Shown one piece after another: positions 16,822-25,588 of a DNA stretch of 64,000 nt. Numbering within the stretch: the first letter of the stretch is position 1; every line of letters begins with the position of its first letter. The position numbers were made by a program, and so were the translations under genes. This DNA comes from CAZFLN01 sp964519905 (GTDB lineage: Bacteria > Patescibacteriota > Microgenomatia > UBA1400 > UBA1396), in contig CAZFLN010000006.1 in assembly GCA_964519905.1 (NCBI GenBank), forward strand, positions 7,068-71,067, in the 5' to 3' direction. The notes below the pieces were generated by a model. The model was not told where the DNA came from, did not search any database, and was given only the letters and a program-made list of their open reading frames with translations.

Positions 16822-17586
16822 TCAAGCTATTTTGCCACCGACTTCTTTCCACAATTCTTGTAAACCATTTTTTACTTCTTCTGTCGTTTCCACTTCATTT
16901 GACAAGAGTAAGGCAATTTTCAAACATGCTCCATAGGAAACCATGATGCCCATATGCAAATCCAACTCTGCATAACCGTCGAGTGTGATTTGTGCCAGGT
17001 GGCCAAGAATATCACTGGGTGATGTGTGATTTTTTCTATTACCAGCAATATATATCTTAAAAAGGGTTTGCATTTCGGTTTTAGGGATGACTTTCTCCTG
17101 AACAAGCCAAGCTACTACTTGTTCCACGCTTTGGCCAGCCCAATTATGGCGGCCATTTTTCAACTTAGCCGGAATGGCATCATATGAGTCATTGATCCTT
17201 TTTATTTCCTCTGGTTCGATTTCTACACCTGCTGACAGTAAAAAATCCATGTCTTCTTTTTGTTCTACTGCATCAAATTGGATGAATTGCCGTGAATACG
17301 CTTCTTTTCCCTTCTTTTCAATATAAAACATATAGACCATATCCTCTAAAATCCTTCTTGATAGGTCGAGAATAGAGCCGCTGTACACAGTGCGCAGAGA
17401 GGGATCTTCTTCTGCCAGATTGGCCAAAGTGATACTGGTCTGGAGAGTTAAATAATCCTTCCGAAATACCCCCTCAAGGACTCTTCCAAAGAGGGATTTA
17501 TACGTGTTTGGTCCTGTTGCCAAGGGGTAGCTAATATCAAGTAGCTGGAGGGATTTTTTACGAAAATCGACTTGTGATTTTTCCAT
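16822..17586 (-). CDS. uncharacterised helical protein, possibly DUF5677/HEPN-like
   Basis: A 254-residue all-helical protein. The segment LSRRILEDMVYMFYIEKKG followed by a long polar region and GNRKNHTSP resembles the DUF5677 group, which has a HEPN-like fold. The R-K-N-H sequence departs from the usual HEPN R-x4-6-H spacing, so RNase activity should not be assumed. It is divergent from the metallopeptidase-like gene with only ~44 bases between the starts, so the two probably share a control region. Confidence 0.6.
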   Translation of the reverse strand: MEKSQVDFRKKSLQLLDISYPLATGPNTYKSLFGRVLEGVFRKDYLTLQTSITLANLAEEDPSLRTVYSGSILDLSRRILEDMVYMFYIEKKGKEAYSRQFIQFDAVEQKEDMDFLLSAGVEIEPEEIKRINDSYDAIPAKLKNGRHNWAGQSVEQVVAWLVQEKVIPKTEMQTLFKIYIAGNRKNHTSPSDILGHLAQITLDGYAELDLHMGIMVSYGACLKIALLLSNEVETTEEVKNGLQELWKEVGGKIA

Positions 17587-17630
17587 TGAGAGGATTATAC
17601 TCCGGCGTACGGACAGTCAGGTTCAGATAT

Positions 17631-19118
17631 ATGGCAAATTATTGGAGCAACGAGCTTTTAGGAAGGTATGACCCGCAAGATGGTTGGCTTGGGATTGATT
17701 ATCGACGGCACTTTCTAAATCCACACCAAACAATGATGACTTACATCCATGAACAAGCCCACGGCATACTTTGCAACGGTACTGAATATGGGCAGGCAAC
17801 GAAGACGCTTCTACGATTTCTTCCGCATGCAACAGCAATGTCTGAGGAGCAACGCGCCGCCATCTTTAAGAAACTTCATGATTCACAGTTTTATGTTCAG
17901 GAGGCAGCAGCAACTCTTGCTCCAATTTTTGGGCTGAGAGATGCCAAAGGTCCGGCGGTTGCACGCAAATGGGCCAAAGACAATTTGCCAGATGATTACT
18001 ACAACCGTGTTGAGGGGCTTTTTTTTGCGTTGGAATTTGGAGCAAGATACAGAGAACTATTCCTACAACAATCATCGCATTTAGCGATGCATACGAAGAT
18101 TCGTAAAGATGTTGTTGCTTACGATCTACTAAGAAACCCTGAACAATTTATCGACTATTTGTCCCAACCAGATAATATTCCTAGTGACAGGTTTCAAAAA
18201 CTTACACAGGCATTTTGGGCTAAGCCCCATCTACCAACTCGCTCAGATGAAGAAGTAGCAAAGCATGCCAACCTACCCCTTTTCGAAATCTTGACCAAAG
18301 ATGAAGTCGCAAACTTCCTCAACTATGTTGCAGAGTTTTGTGGACTACCAGTTCGAACTGATGCAACACGCATAAAAGATCCATTGACACCAGAAGCTCA
18401 CGTAAAAGAACTGGCAGAAAACGTTCTTATCGCGAATATGAATTTCAACTTACCTGACCGTGCTATGTGGCTTAAACAAACAGATGATTTGAAATTTATT
18501 TCTGACAAAGTTGATGCGGTTATTATCAACAGAGTCGATCCTTCATCCAACCTCGCTGATAATTTCAAGATTGTTATGGGGCGAGAAGCTGACCTTGGAA
18601 TTATTACATTCCAAAAAACGGGCGAAGTATATTTAACAGGTTTGTCTGAAATGGAAGCATCAACAATCCTTAAGCAAGAGTTAAAAAATGCGACACTTAT
18701 CACCAAGTGGGGGTTATATGAGCCCGGAAATGAAAACGTTTCTTTCTTCCCAAGTATCCGTCGACCAGATGTAGTTATTTACAACACACTTGGCGACATG
18801 CGCGTGTCAATGCAAAAGTATTTGGAGCAACATGACTGTGTTTGCTTCAATGCCCAAGCTTCTCCAGGAAGCCCGATACATACTTTTGTGATCGTAGATC
18901 AGAAAGGTACTCTTCATATGTTGAACGCCATGGGAGTTCAACCGATAAACTCCTTTTTGTCTGATAACAAAGAACATCTGCATGTTGTTCAGCCAGATCA
19001 ATCAACCGTTAATCCAGCCCACTACAACAATGTCCTTTCTGTTTGGAATGACTTGCCATGGGATGTCGATTGGTATGCCTCCATGCTTGATGGTGAAAAT
19101 GTAATTAATCGCACCTAA
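17631..19118 (+). CDS. HEXXH zinc-metallopeptidase-like protein
   Basis: A 495-residue protein of unknown family. HEQAH in MTYIHEQAHGILCNG (about residues 40-44) is a gluzincin-type zinc site on a predicted helix, with several downstream acidic residues that could be the third ligand. The remaining ~450 residues carry a mixed alpha/beta C-terminal half (TFVIVDQKGTLHMLNAMGVQPI). There is no signal peptide, so it acts in the cytoplasm. The frame opens at 17574, but that start would overlap the divergent neighbour; ATG 17631 places the zinc site normally. It may be a protease effector or activator in E1. Confidence 0.65.
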   Translation: MANYWSNELLGRYDPQDGWLGIDYRRHFLNPHQTMMTYIHEQAHGILCNGTEYGQATKTLLRFLPHATAMSEEQRAAIFKKLHDSQFYVQEAAATLAPIFGLRDAKGPAVARKWAKDNLPDDYYNRVEGLFFALEFGARYRELFLQQSSHLAMHTKIRKDVVAYDLLRNPEQFIDYLSQPDNIPSDRFQKLTQAFWAKPHLPTRSDEEVAKHANLPLFEILTKDEVANFLNYVAEFCGLPVRTDATRIKDPLTPEAHVKELAENVLIANMNFNLPDRAMWLKQTDDLKFISDKVDAVIINRVDPSSNLADNFKIVMGREADLGIITFQKTGEVYLTGLSEMEASTILKQELKNATLITKWGLYEPGNENVSFFPSIRRPDVVIYNTLGDMRVSMQKYLEQHDCVCFNAQASPGSPIHTFVIVDQKGTLHMLNAMGVQPINSFLSDNKEHLHVVQPDQSTVNPAHYNNVLSVWNDLPWDVDWYASMLDGENVINRT

Positions 19119-19278
19119 GTTACACTTGTAAGCAATTTTGGTAACAAAATCCTGATTCAGACCCCATTTATTCCAGCAGTTTTTGCGATAATTTCTTGTG
19201 TTGACAGATCAATCAATTTGCTCGTTTTCATTCCAATTCACACACGGTGTAAATTGACGTATATATCAATCTTTTCTG

Positions 19279-19309
19279 TTGACACCAATGGTATGCGGAT
19301 GGTTATATT
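19279..19309 (+). promoter_or_regulatory. sigma70-type promoter of the small ORF-recombinase pair
   Basis: TTGACA at 19279-19284 and TATATT at 19304-19309 are separated by 19 bases (18 if read as TTATAT). The expected transcript starts near 19316, just before GTG 19328. This is one of the few places in the window with both a perfect -35 and a recognisable -10. The rest of 19119-19327 shows nothing else. Confidence 0.6.
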
Positions 19310-19327
19310 CGGACTAGGAAATCTACC

Positions 19328-19486
19328 GTGACCATCGCAAAAGCAAGAAAATTACTGGGAAAATCGGCGGAGCTGCTGACTGATGAACAGGTGCAGCTCA
19401 AAATTGACGTGGCTGAGCAGCTGAAGGAGTTGTTCTTTGATTTTTTGCTCAAGAGTTTAAGACAGAAAAAGGCATACCAATCTTGA
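19328..19486 (+). CDS. 52-aa helical protein paired with the serine recombinase
   Basis: GTG start behind AGGAA, TGA stop seven bases before the recombinase ATG; GAGGAAA before that ATG overlaps this gene's end. The protein (TIAKARKLLGKSAELLTDEQ, then IDVAEQLKELFFDFL) aligns without gaps with the small ORF in front of the E2 recombinase. Shared positions include I-x-KA-x-x-(L/I)L-x-KS, D-x-Q and IDV-x-E, about 12 identities over ~40 residues. Small basic/acidic helical partners of large serine recombinases often act as recombination directionality factors. That role is inferred from position and conservation. Confidence 0.7.
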   Translation: MTIAKARKLLGKSAELLTDEQVQLKIDVAEQLKELFFDFLLKSLRQKKAYQS

Positions 19487-19493
19487 GGAAACT

Positions 19494-21038
19494 ATGAAAT
19501 ACTTGGGTCCGATGCGAAAAAGAGTTGTTATATACATCCGAGTATCAGACCCTGGTCAAATCGATAACAATAGCCTTGAAACTCAAGAGAAATACTGTCG
19601 TAAAAAAGCCAGTGAAATGGGCGCTGAAGTTGTTGAGATATTTCGAGAGGAAGGTGTCTCTGCAAAGACAATTGACAAAAGGCCGGAACTGAGGCGACTT
19701 CTACAGTTTTGTAGCCTCAAAAAGAATGATATTCAAGCAGTTATTGTGTATAGACTGGACAGGTGGTCGAGAAATGTAACCGATGCATTGCAGGCAAAGT
19801 TTCTCCTTGCCAAGTATGGTGTTCAGCTTATTTCGGCAACTGAAGGCATAACAGACGATCCTCAAGGCGAATTTCTTGGAACGATCACTTTCGCTATGGC
19901 TCAGCTCGACAATCAACTCAAGGCCGCACGCGTCTCAGATAACATGAAGACTATGTTTCGAAATGGTTTGTGGCCATGGAAGGTCCCACCTGGTTATAAA
20001 CGTCCATTCAAAACCAAAGAGGAAAGCAAAGGTAAACCAGCCATAATCGACCCCGACATCGGTCCAATTCTTCATGAGCTGTTTGTTGAGGCATCCAAAG
20101 GGATTTTTTCCAGGAAACAACTTGCTGAAAAGACAAATTTACTTGGATACGCGGATTTCAAAGGGAGGAAAATCAATGAAAAGGTAATCGTTGACATTCT
20201 TTCTGACACCTTTTACCACGGGCTTATGCATGCGCCGAGATGGGATGAGTACGCTGTCGGTTTGCATGAACCCCTGATTGATGAACTCACTTGGAAAAAG
20301 GCGTATGCTTCAGTAATTAAGAAGCGAAAATATATGTATCAAGATACTGTGGATTACCCACTCAAGGGCACGATCAAGTGTGAGCTTTGTGACCACTTCA
20401 TGACCTCGAGCAATCCCAGAGGGCGGACCAAGAACTACAAGCATTACGAATGTGGGAATCCAAAATGCCGTCGGTCACGTATCCTGGCGTCTTCAGCACA
20501 TGAGCAGTTTGCATCCATTCTTTCCCGGGTCAAACCCGCTCCAGACGTCATGGTGTTGTTTACGGATATGGTATTTTCCGAATGGGATTCAGTGGTGAGT
20601 ACCGTTGCGACACTCACTCAAACATTGGACAAGAGAATTGCCGACCAAAAAAAAGAACTCGATAGGATCAGTAGGTCTTGTGACCGAGGTATATATACAG
20701 AGGCTGAGGCCAAGGAAAAAGCTGATGAAGTACGTCGAGAAATCACTATCTTGGAGGTTGAAAAAACTGACTCAGTGATAGCTGGATACGATGCCAAGAT
20801 CGTCAAGGCGTTTACCGAAAGATTCCTTGAACACTTTGACGAACTATGGAAACAACTTGATCTGCCCAAGCAGCAAGCTCTCCAGGTGAAAATATTTCCC
20901 AACGGTATCTTGTGTGACAAAAACAAGAATATTCGAACCGCAGAAATGAGCGAATGCTTCCAGCTAATTGAGGCTCTTGGAAGCGAAAATGTCGAAAATG
21001 TGACCCCACGGAGATTCGAACTCCGGTTACCAGGATGA
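19494..21038 (+). CDS. large serine recombinase of element E1
   Basis: A 514-residue recombinase. The N-terminal resolvase domain has YIRVSD with the catalytic serine near residue 17, EEGVSAKTIDKRP and VYRLDRWSRN with catalytic arginines. The recombinase domain follows, then a zinc ribbon (CELCDHFM ... CGNPKCRRS), a coiled coil and a short tail. It should excise and integrate E1 by 2-bp-staggered exchange. The last 13 codons lie over the tRNA-Glu 3' end, so the tail NVTPRRFELRLPG is partly tRNA sequence. In a circular element the tail would instead be ...TPRRF-TPRVFLRF. Shine-Dalgarno GAGGAAA. Confidence 0.93.
   Translation: MKYLGPMRKRVVIYIRVSDPGQIDNNSLETQEKYCRKKASEMGAEVVEIFREEGVSAKTIDKRPELRRLLQFCSLKKNDIQAVIVYRLDRWSRNVTDALQAKFLLAKYGVQLISATEGITDDPQGEFLGTITFAMAQLDNQLKAARVSDNMKTMFRNGLWPWKVPPGYKRPFKTKEESKGKPAIIDPDIGPILHELFVEASKGIFSRKQLAEKTNLLGYADFKGRKINEKVIVDILSDTFYHGLMHAPRWDEYAVGLHEPLIDELTWKKAYASVIKKRKYMYQDTVDYPLKGTIKCELCDHFMTSSNPRGRTKNYKHYECGNPKCRRSRILASSAHEQFASILSRVKPAPDVMVLFTDMVFSEWDSVVSTVATLTQTLDKRIADQKKELDRISRSCDRGIYTEAEAKEKADEVRREITILEVEKTDSVIAGYDAKIVKAFTERFLEHFDELWKQLDLPKQQALQVKIFPNGILCDKNKNIRTAEMSECFQLIEALGSENVENVTPRRFELRLPG
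20999..21017. repeat. attR of element E1 within tRNA-Glu
   Basis: Second copy of the 19-bp repeat found at 10864-10882. It covers the last 17 bases of tRNA-Glu plus two downstream bases, so integration leaves the tRNA intact. It lies inside the 3' end of the recombinase reading frame. Confidence 0.88.
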
Positions 21039-21073
21039 GAACCTGGCGTCCTAGGCCTCTAGACGATGGGGCC
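21001..21073 (-). tRNA. tRNA-Glu(CTC)
   Basis: 73 bases with all arms: acceptor GGCCCCA/TGGGGTC (one G-U), anticodon stem CCAGG/CCTGG with loop TTCTCAT giving anticodon CTC, and T arm CGGAG-TTCGAAT-CTCCG. CCA is not encoded. Its 3' end is the E1 attachment site and overlaps the recombinase stop region on the opposite strand. Confidence 0.93.
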
Positions 21074-21228
21074 GCGTGTGGCGCGGGAGCAATTGCTCAG
21101 ACCAGACAGGATTGAATTATATCGCATCAGAGAAGGAATGTGAATTCAGGCTTTTTCCAAGATTTGAGAATTTTTGCAAGCATTTTGTTTGATTCATTTG
21201 CGATAGTGCTGGAAACAAAAGGAGGCAC

Positions 21229-21846
21229 TTGTCCAAATTCCTTACAAAATCGTTGATTCTGGGAGCAGCGTCGGTGGCGTTCTATTCATTGGTAGCAACA
21301 ACGGCGCTGGCATTATTTCTGCCACAGGCCCGCGTAGAAACACTCACGTTCAGAACTGCCAAGCTGGCACTTTCGGTTTCGTCTGATCAGTCTGCTTTGC
21401 CCAATACTGCCAGTTTCCAGACAGAAGTAGCGTTTCCAGCACTCTCTTCACTCATTCCTGGCACTGAGCACGAGACGTATTTTTGGGTAAGAAACGACTC
21501 GAATCCAGTTCACACACTCCAGCTCGCTGGACAGTTCTTGTCAGGAGATCAAGCTTGGGATACGTTGCAACATCTCATAGAAGTGCAAATTCGTGATATG
21601 TCTTCTCAACAAGTTGGCGAGTGGATGTCGCTGCATGAATGGACGAATCAAACGCATCAGTTTCCAGGAGATAAGCTTAATGATAATCAACCGAAGCGCT
21701 ACGTGTTCGCGTATCGATTGCTAGAAAACTATCCCTTGGATCCCGATGGGGATGGCCCCTTGCAAGTTGGCAGTCCGATTGGGAATGAGCTGATGAGTCA
21801 AGAAACTGCTGGAGTCGTTTTCGAGATTGATGGGAGTGTGCAATGA
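21229..21846 (+). CDS. secreted surface protein, camelysin/TasA-like
   Basis: A 205-residue protein beginning at TTG with a strong GGAGG Shine-Dalgarno 6 bases upstream. The N-terminal segment LILGAASVAFYSLVATTALALF is a signal peptide or anchor. The mature part has a beta-rich domain (SSLIPGTEHETYFWVRNDSNPVHTLQLAG) like SipW-processed TasA/camelysin proteins, and a calcium-loop-like DPDGDGPLQ. No SipW-type peptidase is in the window. It starts an operon of three exported proteins coupled by overlaps. Confidence 0.7.
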   Translation: MSKFLTKSLILGAASVAFYSLVATTALALFLPQARVETLTFRTAKLALSVSSDQSALPNTASFQTEVAFPALSSLIPGTEHETYFWVRNDSNPVHTLQLAGQFLSGDQAWDTLQHLIEVQIRDMSSQQVGEWMSLHEWTNQTHQFPGDKLNDNQPKRYVFAYRLLENYPLDPDGDGPLQVGSPIGNELMSQETAGVVFEIDGSVQ

Positions 21847-22061
21847 ACTCATTCTCTTGGATTCTTCTCGGTTTTCTAAGTATCTGGGTTACAACTCTGA
21901 GTGCGGCACTTTTATCAAGTAAAGTGTTGCTTACAGCACTGCCAAATTCTCTGGATTCTTTACAAAATGCAACAGTCTTTGCAGGTGTCATTGGAATCCC
22001 GACTCTTTTGTGCGTCTTGATTCAACTGTGGCAGGTACGACATGTGGAAATGGCTCGATAG
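21843..22061 (+). CDS. small two-helix membrane protein, 72 aa
   Basis: Overlaps the upstream gene by ATGA. It has two hydrophobic segments (WILLGFLSIWVTTLSAALL and ATVFAGVIGIPTLLCVLIQL). No family recognised. Its 3' end overlaps the next start by 20 bases, so the three genes are a coupled surface-protein operon. Confidence 0.65.
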   Translation: MNSFSWILLGFLSIWVTTLSAALLSSKVLLTALPNSLDSLQNATVFAGVIGIPTLLCVLIQLWQVRHVEMAR

Positions 22062-23349
22062 TCGATTTTTCTGGTACTGCTTGTGGGCGACTGCTGCTTG
22101 GGTTGTCGTAAGTCTTTGGGGAGTAATGCAAGTTGGCGCGGTGTGGAGGCCACACCGCGCCAGACTCTCCGCCTTTACGTTTCGAGTTGGCGAGGCACCT
22201 GGTTTTCAATCTTTGGACTTTTCTTTACCCGCTCCACAGGACTCAATCTGCGAACCTGTTGGACTTACCCTTTTTTGGGAAGATTCAAGCCTGCAGATTC
22301 AAGAAACAGGTGGAGTTGTAAAATTTTCTCATCCAGAAAACAAAGACACGATTCGGTTTTCCATTCAAAAGCAGGCAGGTCAATTGTGTGAAGATCGAAC
22401 ACAGCTTGTTTTTACCTCTCCAACATTTCTGGAAAGAACACTCCCTTGGTGGGGAGCAGCATTTTCACTGCATGCAGGTGATATGAATTCTGAACCGCAG
22501 CACGCAATAGAACTTTTCCACACTCCAACAGAAGTTATTTGGTTCGCGCCGGAAGAATTTCTAGAAGTGTCTCTGCATTTGCAGCTTGCTGTGCCGGATG
22601 ATACCCCTCTTGTGTCACTCCCTTTGCTCCATTCCTGGTGGCAAGGAAATCCTGCTTCAGAATTTTGTCACAATTTTGTCTCCGTATTTTTCCCACAGAG
22701 TTCTTGTTCCACTGGTTGGTGGAAAATTTGGCAAGCTCCAGAACTTCAACACGAAAATTTGGCAGAATATTCTTCACCAACACCCGGCCAAGTAGTTATT
22801 AGTGAGGTGAACTGGGCAGGTTCGTTTACCGATGCAGCGAATCTCAGCACTGACGAATGGATCGAGCTTACGAACTTGTCTGCTGAACCAGTTTCATTGC
22901 ACGGAGTCTCGTTGGCGGGAGCCGGTGTAAATGGCGAAGCGTTATTAATTCCTTCTCCACTTATATTGGCACCCTATCGTCAGGTTGTTCTGTCCCGGCT
23001 GTCAGCCACCCAGTCTCAGCTTAAAGATGCGCCTGATCTCGTCTTGCCGGCCATGCGAATTTCCAATTCGAATGCGCACATACTTCTTATTGCAGAGAGC
23101 GGAGAAATACTCGATCAAACACCCACTGGTCCTTGGCAAGTCGGAGTGAATCAAACGAGTGGTCATGCGCAGCGAGCTTCTGCACAGCGTTGGTTAAATG
23201 CGCCCGATGGCACCCAGTGGGCGGCTTGGTTTGATTGTGTTGTGATTTCCGACACTTGGTGCCAGGCACAATCTCAAAACTCTCTCCATTTTGGCGCACA
23301 AAAAAATTGGGGAAGTCCACGTCGACTTTCGCCATTCATTCCGAATTAA
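22042..23349 (+). CDS. membrane-anchored protein with a C-terminal lamin-tail domain
   Basis: A 435-residue protein. It has an N-terminal membrane segment (YCLWATAAWVVVSLWGVM), a ~220-residue unrecognised extracellular region with four cysteines, and a lamin-tail domain from about residue 250 (VVISEVNWAGS, DEWIELTNLSAEPVSLHGVSLAGAG). In bacteria such domains occur on exported proteins and are thought to aid surface or wall association. Likely cell-surface, functioning with the TasA-like protein upstream. Confidence 0.8.
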   Translation: MWKWLDSRFFWYCLWATAAWVVVSLWGVMQVGAVWRPHRARLSAFTFRVGEAPGFQSLDFSLPAPQDSICEPVGLTLFWEDSSLQIQETGGVVKFSHPENKDTIRFSIQKQAGQLCEDRTQLVFTSPTFLERTLPWWGAAFSLHAGDMNSEPQHAIELFHTPTEVIWFAPEEFLEVSLHLQLAVPDDTPLVSLPLLHSWWQGNPASEFCHNFVSVFFPQSSCSTGWWKIWQAPELQHENLAEYSSPTPGQVVISEVNWAGSFTDAANLSTDEWIELTNLSAEPVSLHGVSLAGAGVNGEALLIPSPLILAPYRQVVLSRLSATQSQLKDAPDLVLPAMRISNSNAHILLIAESGEILDQTPTGPWQVGVNQTSGHAQRASAQRWLNAPDGTQWAAWFDCVVISDTWCQAQSQNSLHFGAQKNWGSPRRLSPFIPN

Positions 23350-23375
23350 GCCAACGTGTGATACTCTATGACCAT

Positions 23376-24104
23376 ATGAAGGGTATTATTCTCGCCGGAG
23401 GTTCTGGCACACGATTGCGACCATTGACCAAGATCACCAGCAAGCAGTTGCTGCCGATCTACAACAAACCAATGGTGTACTATCCGTTAGAAACGCTCCG
23501 CCAGGCAGGAATTGAAGATATTCTTATTATCATTGCCCCGGATCACGCAGGAGATTTTTTGAATCTTCTCGGCAGTGGACGAGAGTTTGGTTGTGACTTC
23601 ACCTACGAAATTCAAGACAAGCCAGAAGGCTTGGCTCAGGCCTTTTTGATTGGTGAAAAATTCATCGGTGATGACTCTGTCACGATGGTTTTAGGTGACA
23701 ACCTTTATGAGGACGATTTCTCTGAAGCAATCCAGACATTTCAGTCTGGGGCACGTGTGTTTGCCAAAGAAGTTTCCGATCCTGAACGCTTTGGTGTTGT
23801 AGAGTTCGATGAAAATCGTCGCGCTATCTCAATCGAAGAAAAGCCCGCGCAGCCAAAATCCAATCGTGCTGTTACCGGTCTCTATATTTATGACAACACT
23901 GTGGTGCAGAAGGCTCGATCTTTGCAACCAAGTGCTCGCGGAGAGCTCGAAATTACTGACTTAAACAACTTGTATCTGCAGGAAGGTACACTCGACGTGG
24001 CTTTGGTAGAAGGTCGTTGGTTTGATACTGGTACGTTTGAGTCATGGTTTGAGGCAACATCTTTTGCTCGTGATCGAGAGCTATCTCGAGCTGGGCAAGT
24101 CTAA
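23376..24104 (+). CDS. glucose-1-phosphate thymidylyltransferase-like nucleotidyltransferase
   Basis: A 242-residue RmlA/RfbA-type enzyme. The signature GGSGTRLRPLT is at residues 8-18, the sugar/metal site is VLGDNLYEDD near 105, and EEKPAQPKS and LEITDLN follow. It forms NDP-sugars from a sugar 1-phosphate and NTP for cell-surface glycans. It is shorter than the ~290-residue enterobacterial enzymes, lacking the C-terminal extension, as in many archaeal and CPR forms. ATG 23376 is chosen over an upstream start at 23235 that lies inside the previous gene. Confidence 0.9.
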   Translation: MKGIILAGGSGTRLRPLTKITSKQLLPIYNKPMVYYPLETLRQAGIEDILIIIAPDHAGDFLNLLGSGREFGCDFTYEIQDKPEGLAQAFLIGEKFIGDDSVTMVLGDNLYEDDFSEAIQTFQSGARVFAKEVSDPERFGVVEFDENRRAISIEEKPAQPKSNRAVTGLYIYDNTVVQKARSLQPSARGELEITDLNNLYLQEGTLDVALVEGRWFDTGTFESWFEATSFARDRELSRAGQV

Positions 24105-24170
24105 GATTGCATACAACCCTCTCAGAACTCTGCTCGGACAAGCAAGAAAAATTTTGTTACACTAAGCCAT

Positions 24171-25088
24171 ATGACGTTCCGTGGAACATCGCTCGTTATT
24201 TTTTCATTGGTGGTGTTTTTGGGAACAGGTTTTTTTCTCTTGTTTCACTCTCCCATTCGAGCTCAAGAAACGCAGCTTGAATTTTCAGAAGCAAGTTTAG
24301 TCCCAGAATCAGAACTCGAAACAGAGCCAGAATTTTCAGCGAGTTCTTCTGATTTGTCAGTCACTCCAGAAGCTATTCAAGCAGCAACCACTCGTTACTT
24401 TGCAGCGGTGGAAACATATCGGATTGAAGAAAATCGGTACAATCTTGCTCGAGATCAATACTATCAGCTCAACACACTTACAGCACTCGATGAAGCGATT
24501 CGCCGAAGTAAAGAGGTTTTGCGCGCTCGTTCTGAGGTGTTACACGCCTATTTTTCGTATCTGAGATTGATTTTGGAAAACACCAAGGGAATCGAGATTA
24601 ACGATAAAATTAATGCTGATCTTGATTTAGTTCGACTTCAAGAAGACCTGGAAACGTATGTGCTCCTGATTCCCAATGCGCAAGATCGACAGCAAGTGAA
24701 CGTTTTATTTGAGAACTTGAATTCACGATCACGCGAGATTCAAAGCGCTGCGTATGGCACGCTCATGCTGATTAAAATTGGAGAAATTCAAACAGCTGCT
24801 GACACAGCTGGAATTCTCCAGCAGCGGACGCAGTCCGCCATTGAACAATCCGAAACACTTTCGGCAGCTGAAGTGGAGATATCAACTCGAGGAATGAGTG
24901 AGATTTCACTGCTCTTGCAACGAGCTAACAACAATACATTCACGCTACTTGAAAATTATCGGCAACAGAAGAGCCGAGGAAATTTTTCTGAGTCCGGGTA
25001 TCGCTCCTTCCAGTCGAATGCCGAATTCAGCTACTTACAACTGCGGCAGGTTGTAGATTACCTCCGGGAAATTCAGCAAGGACTCTAA
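24171..25088 (+). CDS. secreted helical protein, 305 aa
   Basis: Unknown family. It has an N-terminal signal peptide or anchor (LVIFSLVVFLGTGFFLLFHSPIRAQ), an acidic linker, and a long helical domain (about 65-300) rich in E, Q and R that should form a helical bundle. TACACT ends seven bases before ATG 24171 with no Shine-Dalgarno, so the mRNA is probably leaderless. The next gene begins on the base after its stop. Confidence 0.7.
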   Translation: MTFRGTSLVIFSLVVFLGTGFFLLFHSPIRAQETQLEFSEASLVPESELETEPEFSASSSDLSVTPEAIQAATTRYFAAVETYRIEENRYNLARDQYYQLNTLTALDEAIRRSKEVLRARSEVLHAYFSYLRLILENTKGIEINDKINADLDLVRLQEDLETYVLLIPNAQDRQQVNVLFENLNSRSREIQSAAYGTLMLIKIGEIQTAADTAGILQQRTQSAIEQSETLSAAEVEISTRGMSEISLLLQRANNNTFTLLENYRQQKSRGNFSESGYRSFQSNAEFSYLQLRQVVDYLREIQQGL

Positions 25089-25586
25089 ATGACGACACTT
25101 TTTTCTAGTCAAGCCCGCCAGAAATCTCGAGAAGCTTTATTGGCTCGCAGCGAGAATCAAGATACCTTGACCACTGAGTCCAATGAAGCGAATGAAATTC
25201 CTTTCGATACTCAGCAAACACAGTTTTCTGAGGACGTGATTATCTCTCAGCCAGACAAACCGATTCTTCCTGGGACGGAGCCAGTTGCAGAAACTGGTTT
25301 TTCTCAAAAAAAATATCTAACACTTGCTGGCTTGGTAACCGGTATCTTGGTGGTATTAACTTTGGGAATACTCTTCCGTCGTCCAGGTGGAAATCAGCAA
25401 AATCCAATCATTCTTCCTGGAGCTCAAACAGCCAGTTCACCAGAACTGTCAGCTTTACAGCGTGAGCTTGTGCTCCTTGAAAAAGATGTTGAAGCGGCTG
25501 ATCCACTTCAAGCAAAGTTAGCTTTTCCACCAGTGAACTTTGAACTTCAACTGGAAGATGCGAACGTACGCCAACAGCGTCGCTAA
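25089..25586 (+). CDS. single-pass membrane protein, 165 aa
   Basis: Begins immediately after the upstream stop. It has an ~75-residue acidic cytoplasmic part, one membrane helix (LTLAGLVTGILVVLTLGILF) and a short outer region. The pair probably forms one envelope complex; function unknown. It converges on trmD with a two-base gap. Confidence 0.65.
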   Translation: MTTLFSSQARQKSREALLARSENQDTLTTESNEANEIPFDTQQTQFSEDVIISQPDKPILPGTEPVAETGFSQKKYLTLAGLVTGILVVLTLGILFRRPGGNQQNPIILPGAQTASSPELSALQRELVLLEKDVEAADPLQAKLAFPPVNFELQLEDANVRQQRR

Positions 25587-25588
25587 GT

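Noticed and set aside
23235..24104. RmlA start at 23235
   Set aside because: It would lie in the 3' part of the upstream gene; ATG 23376 begins exactly at the conserved KGIILAGG motif.
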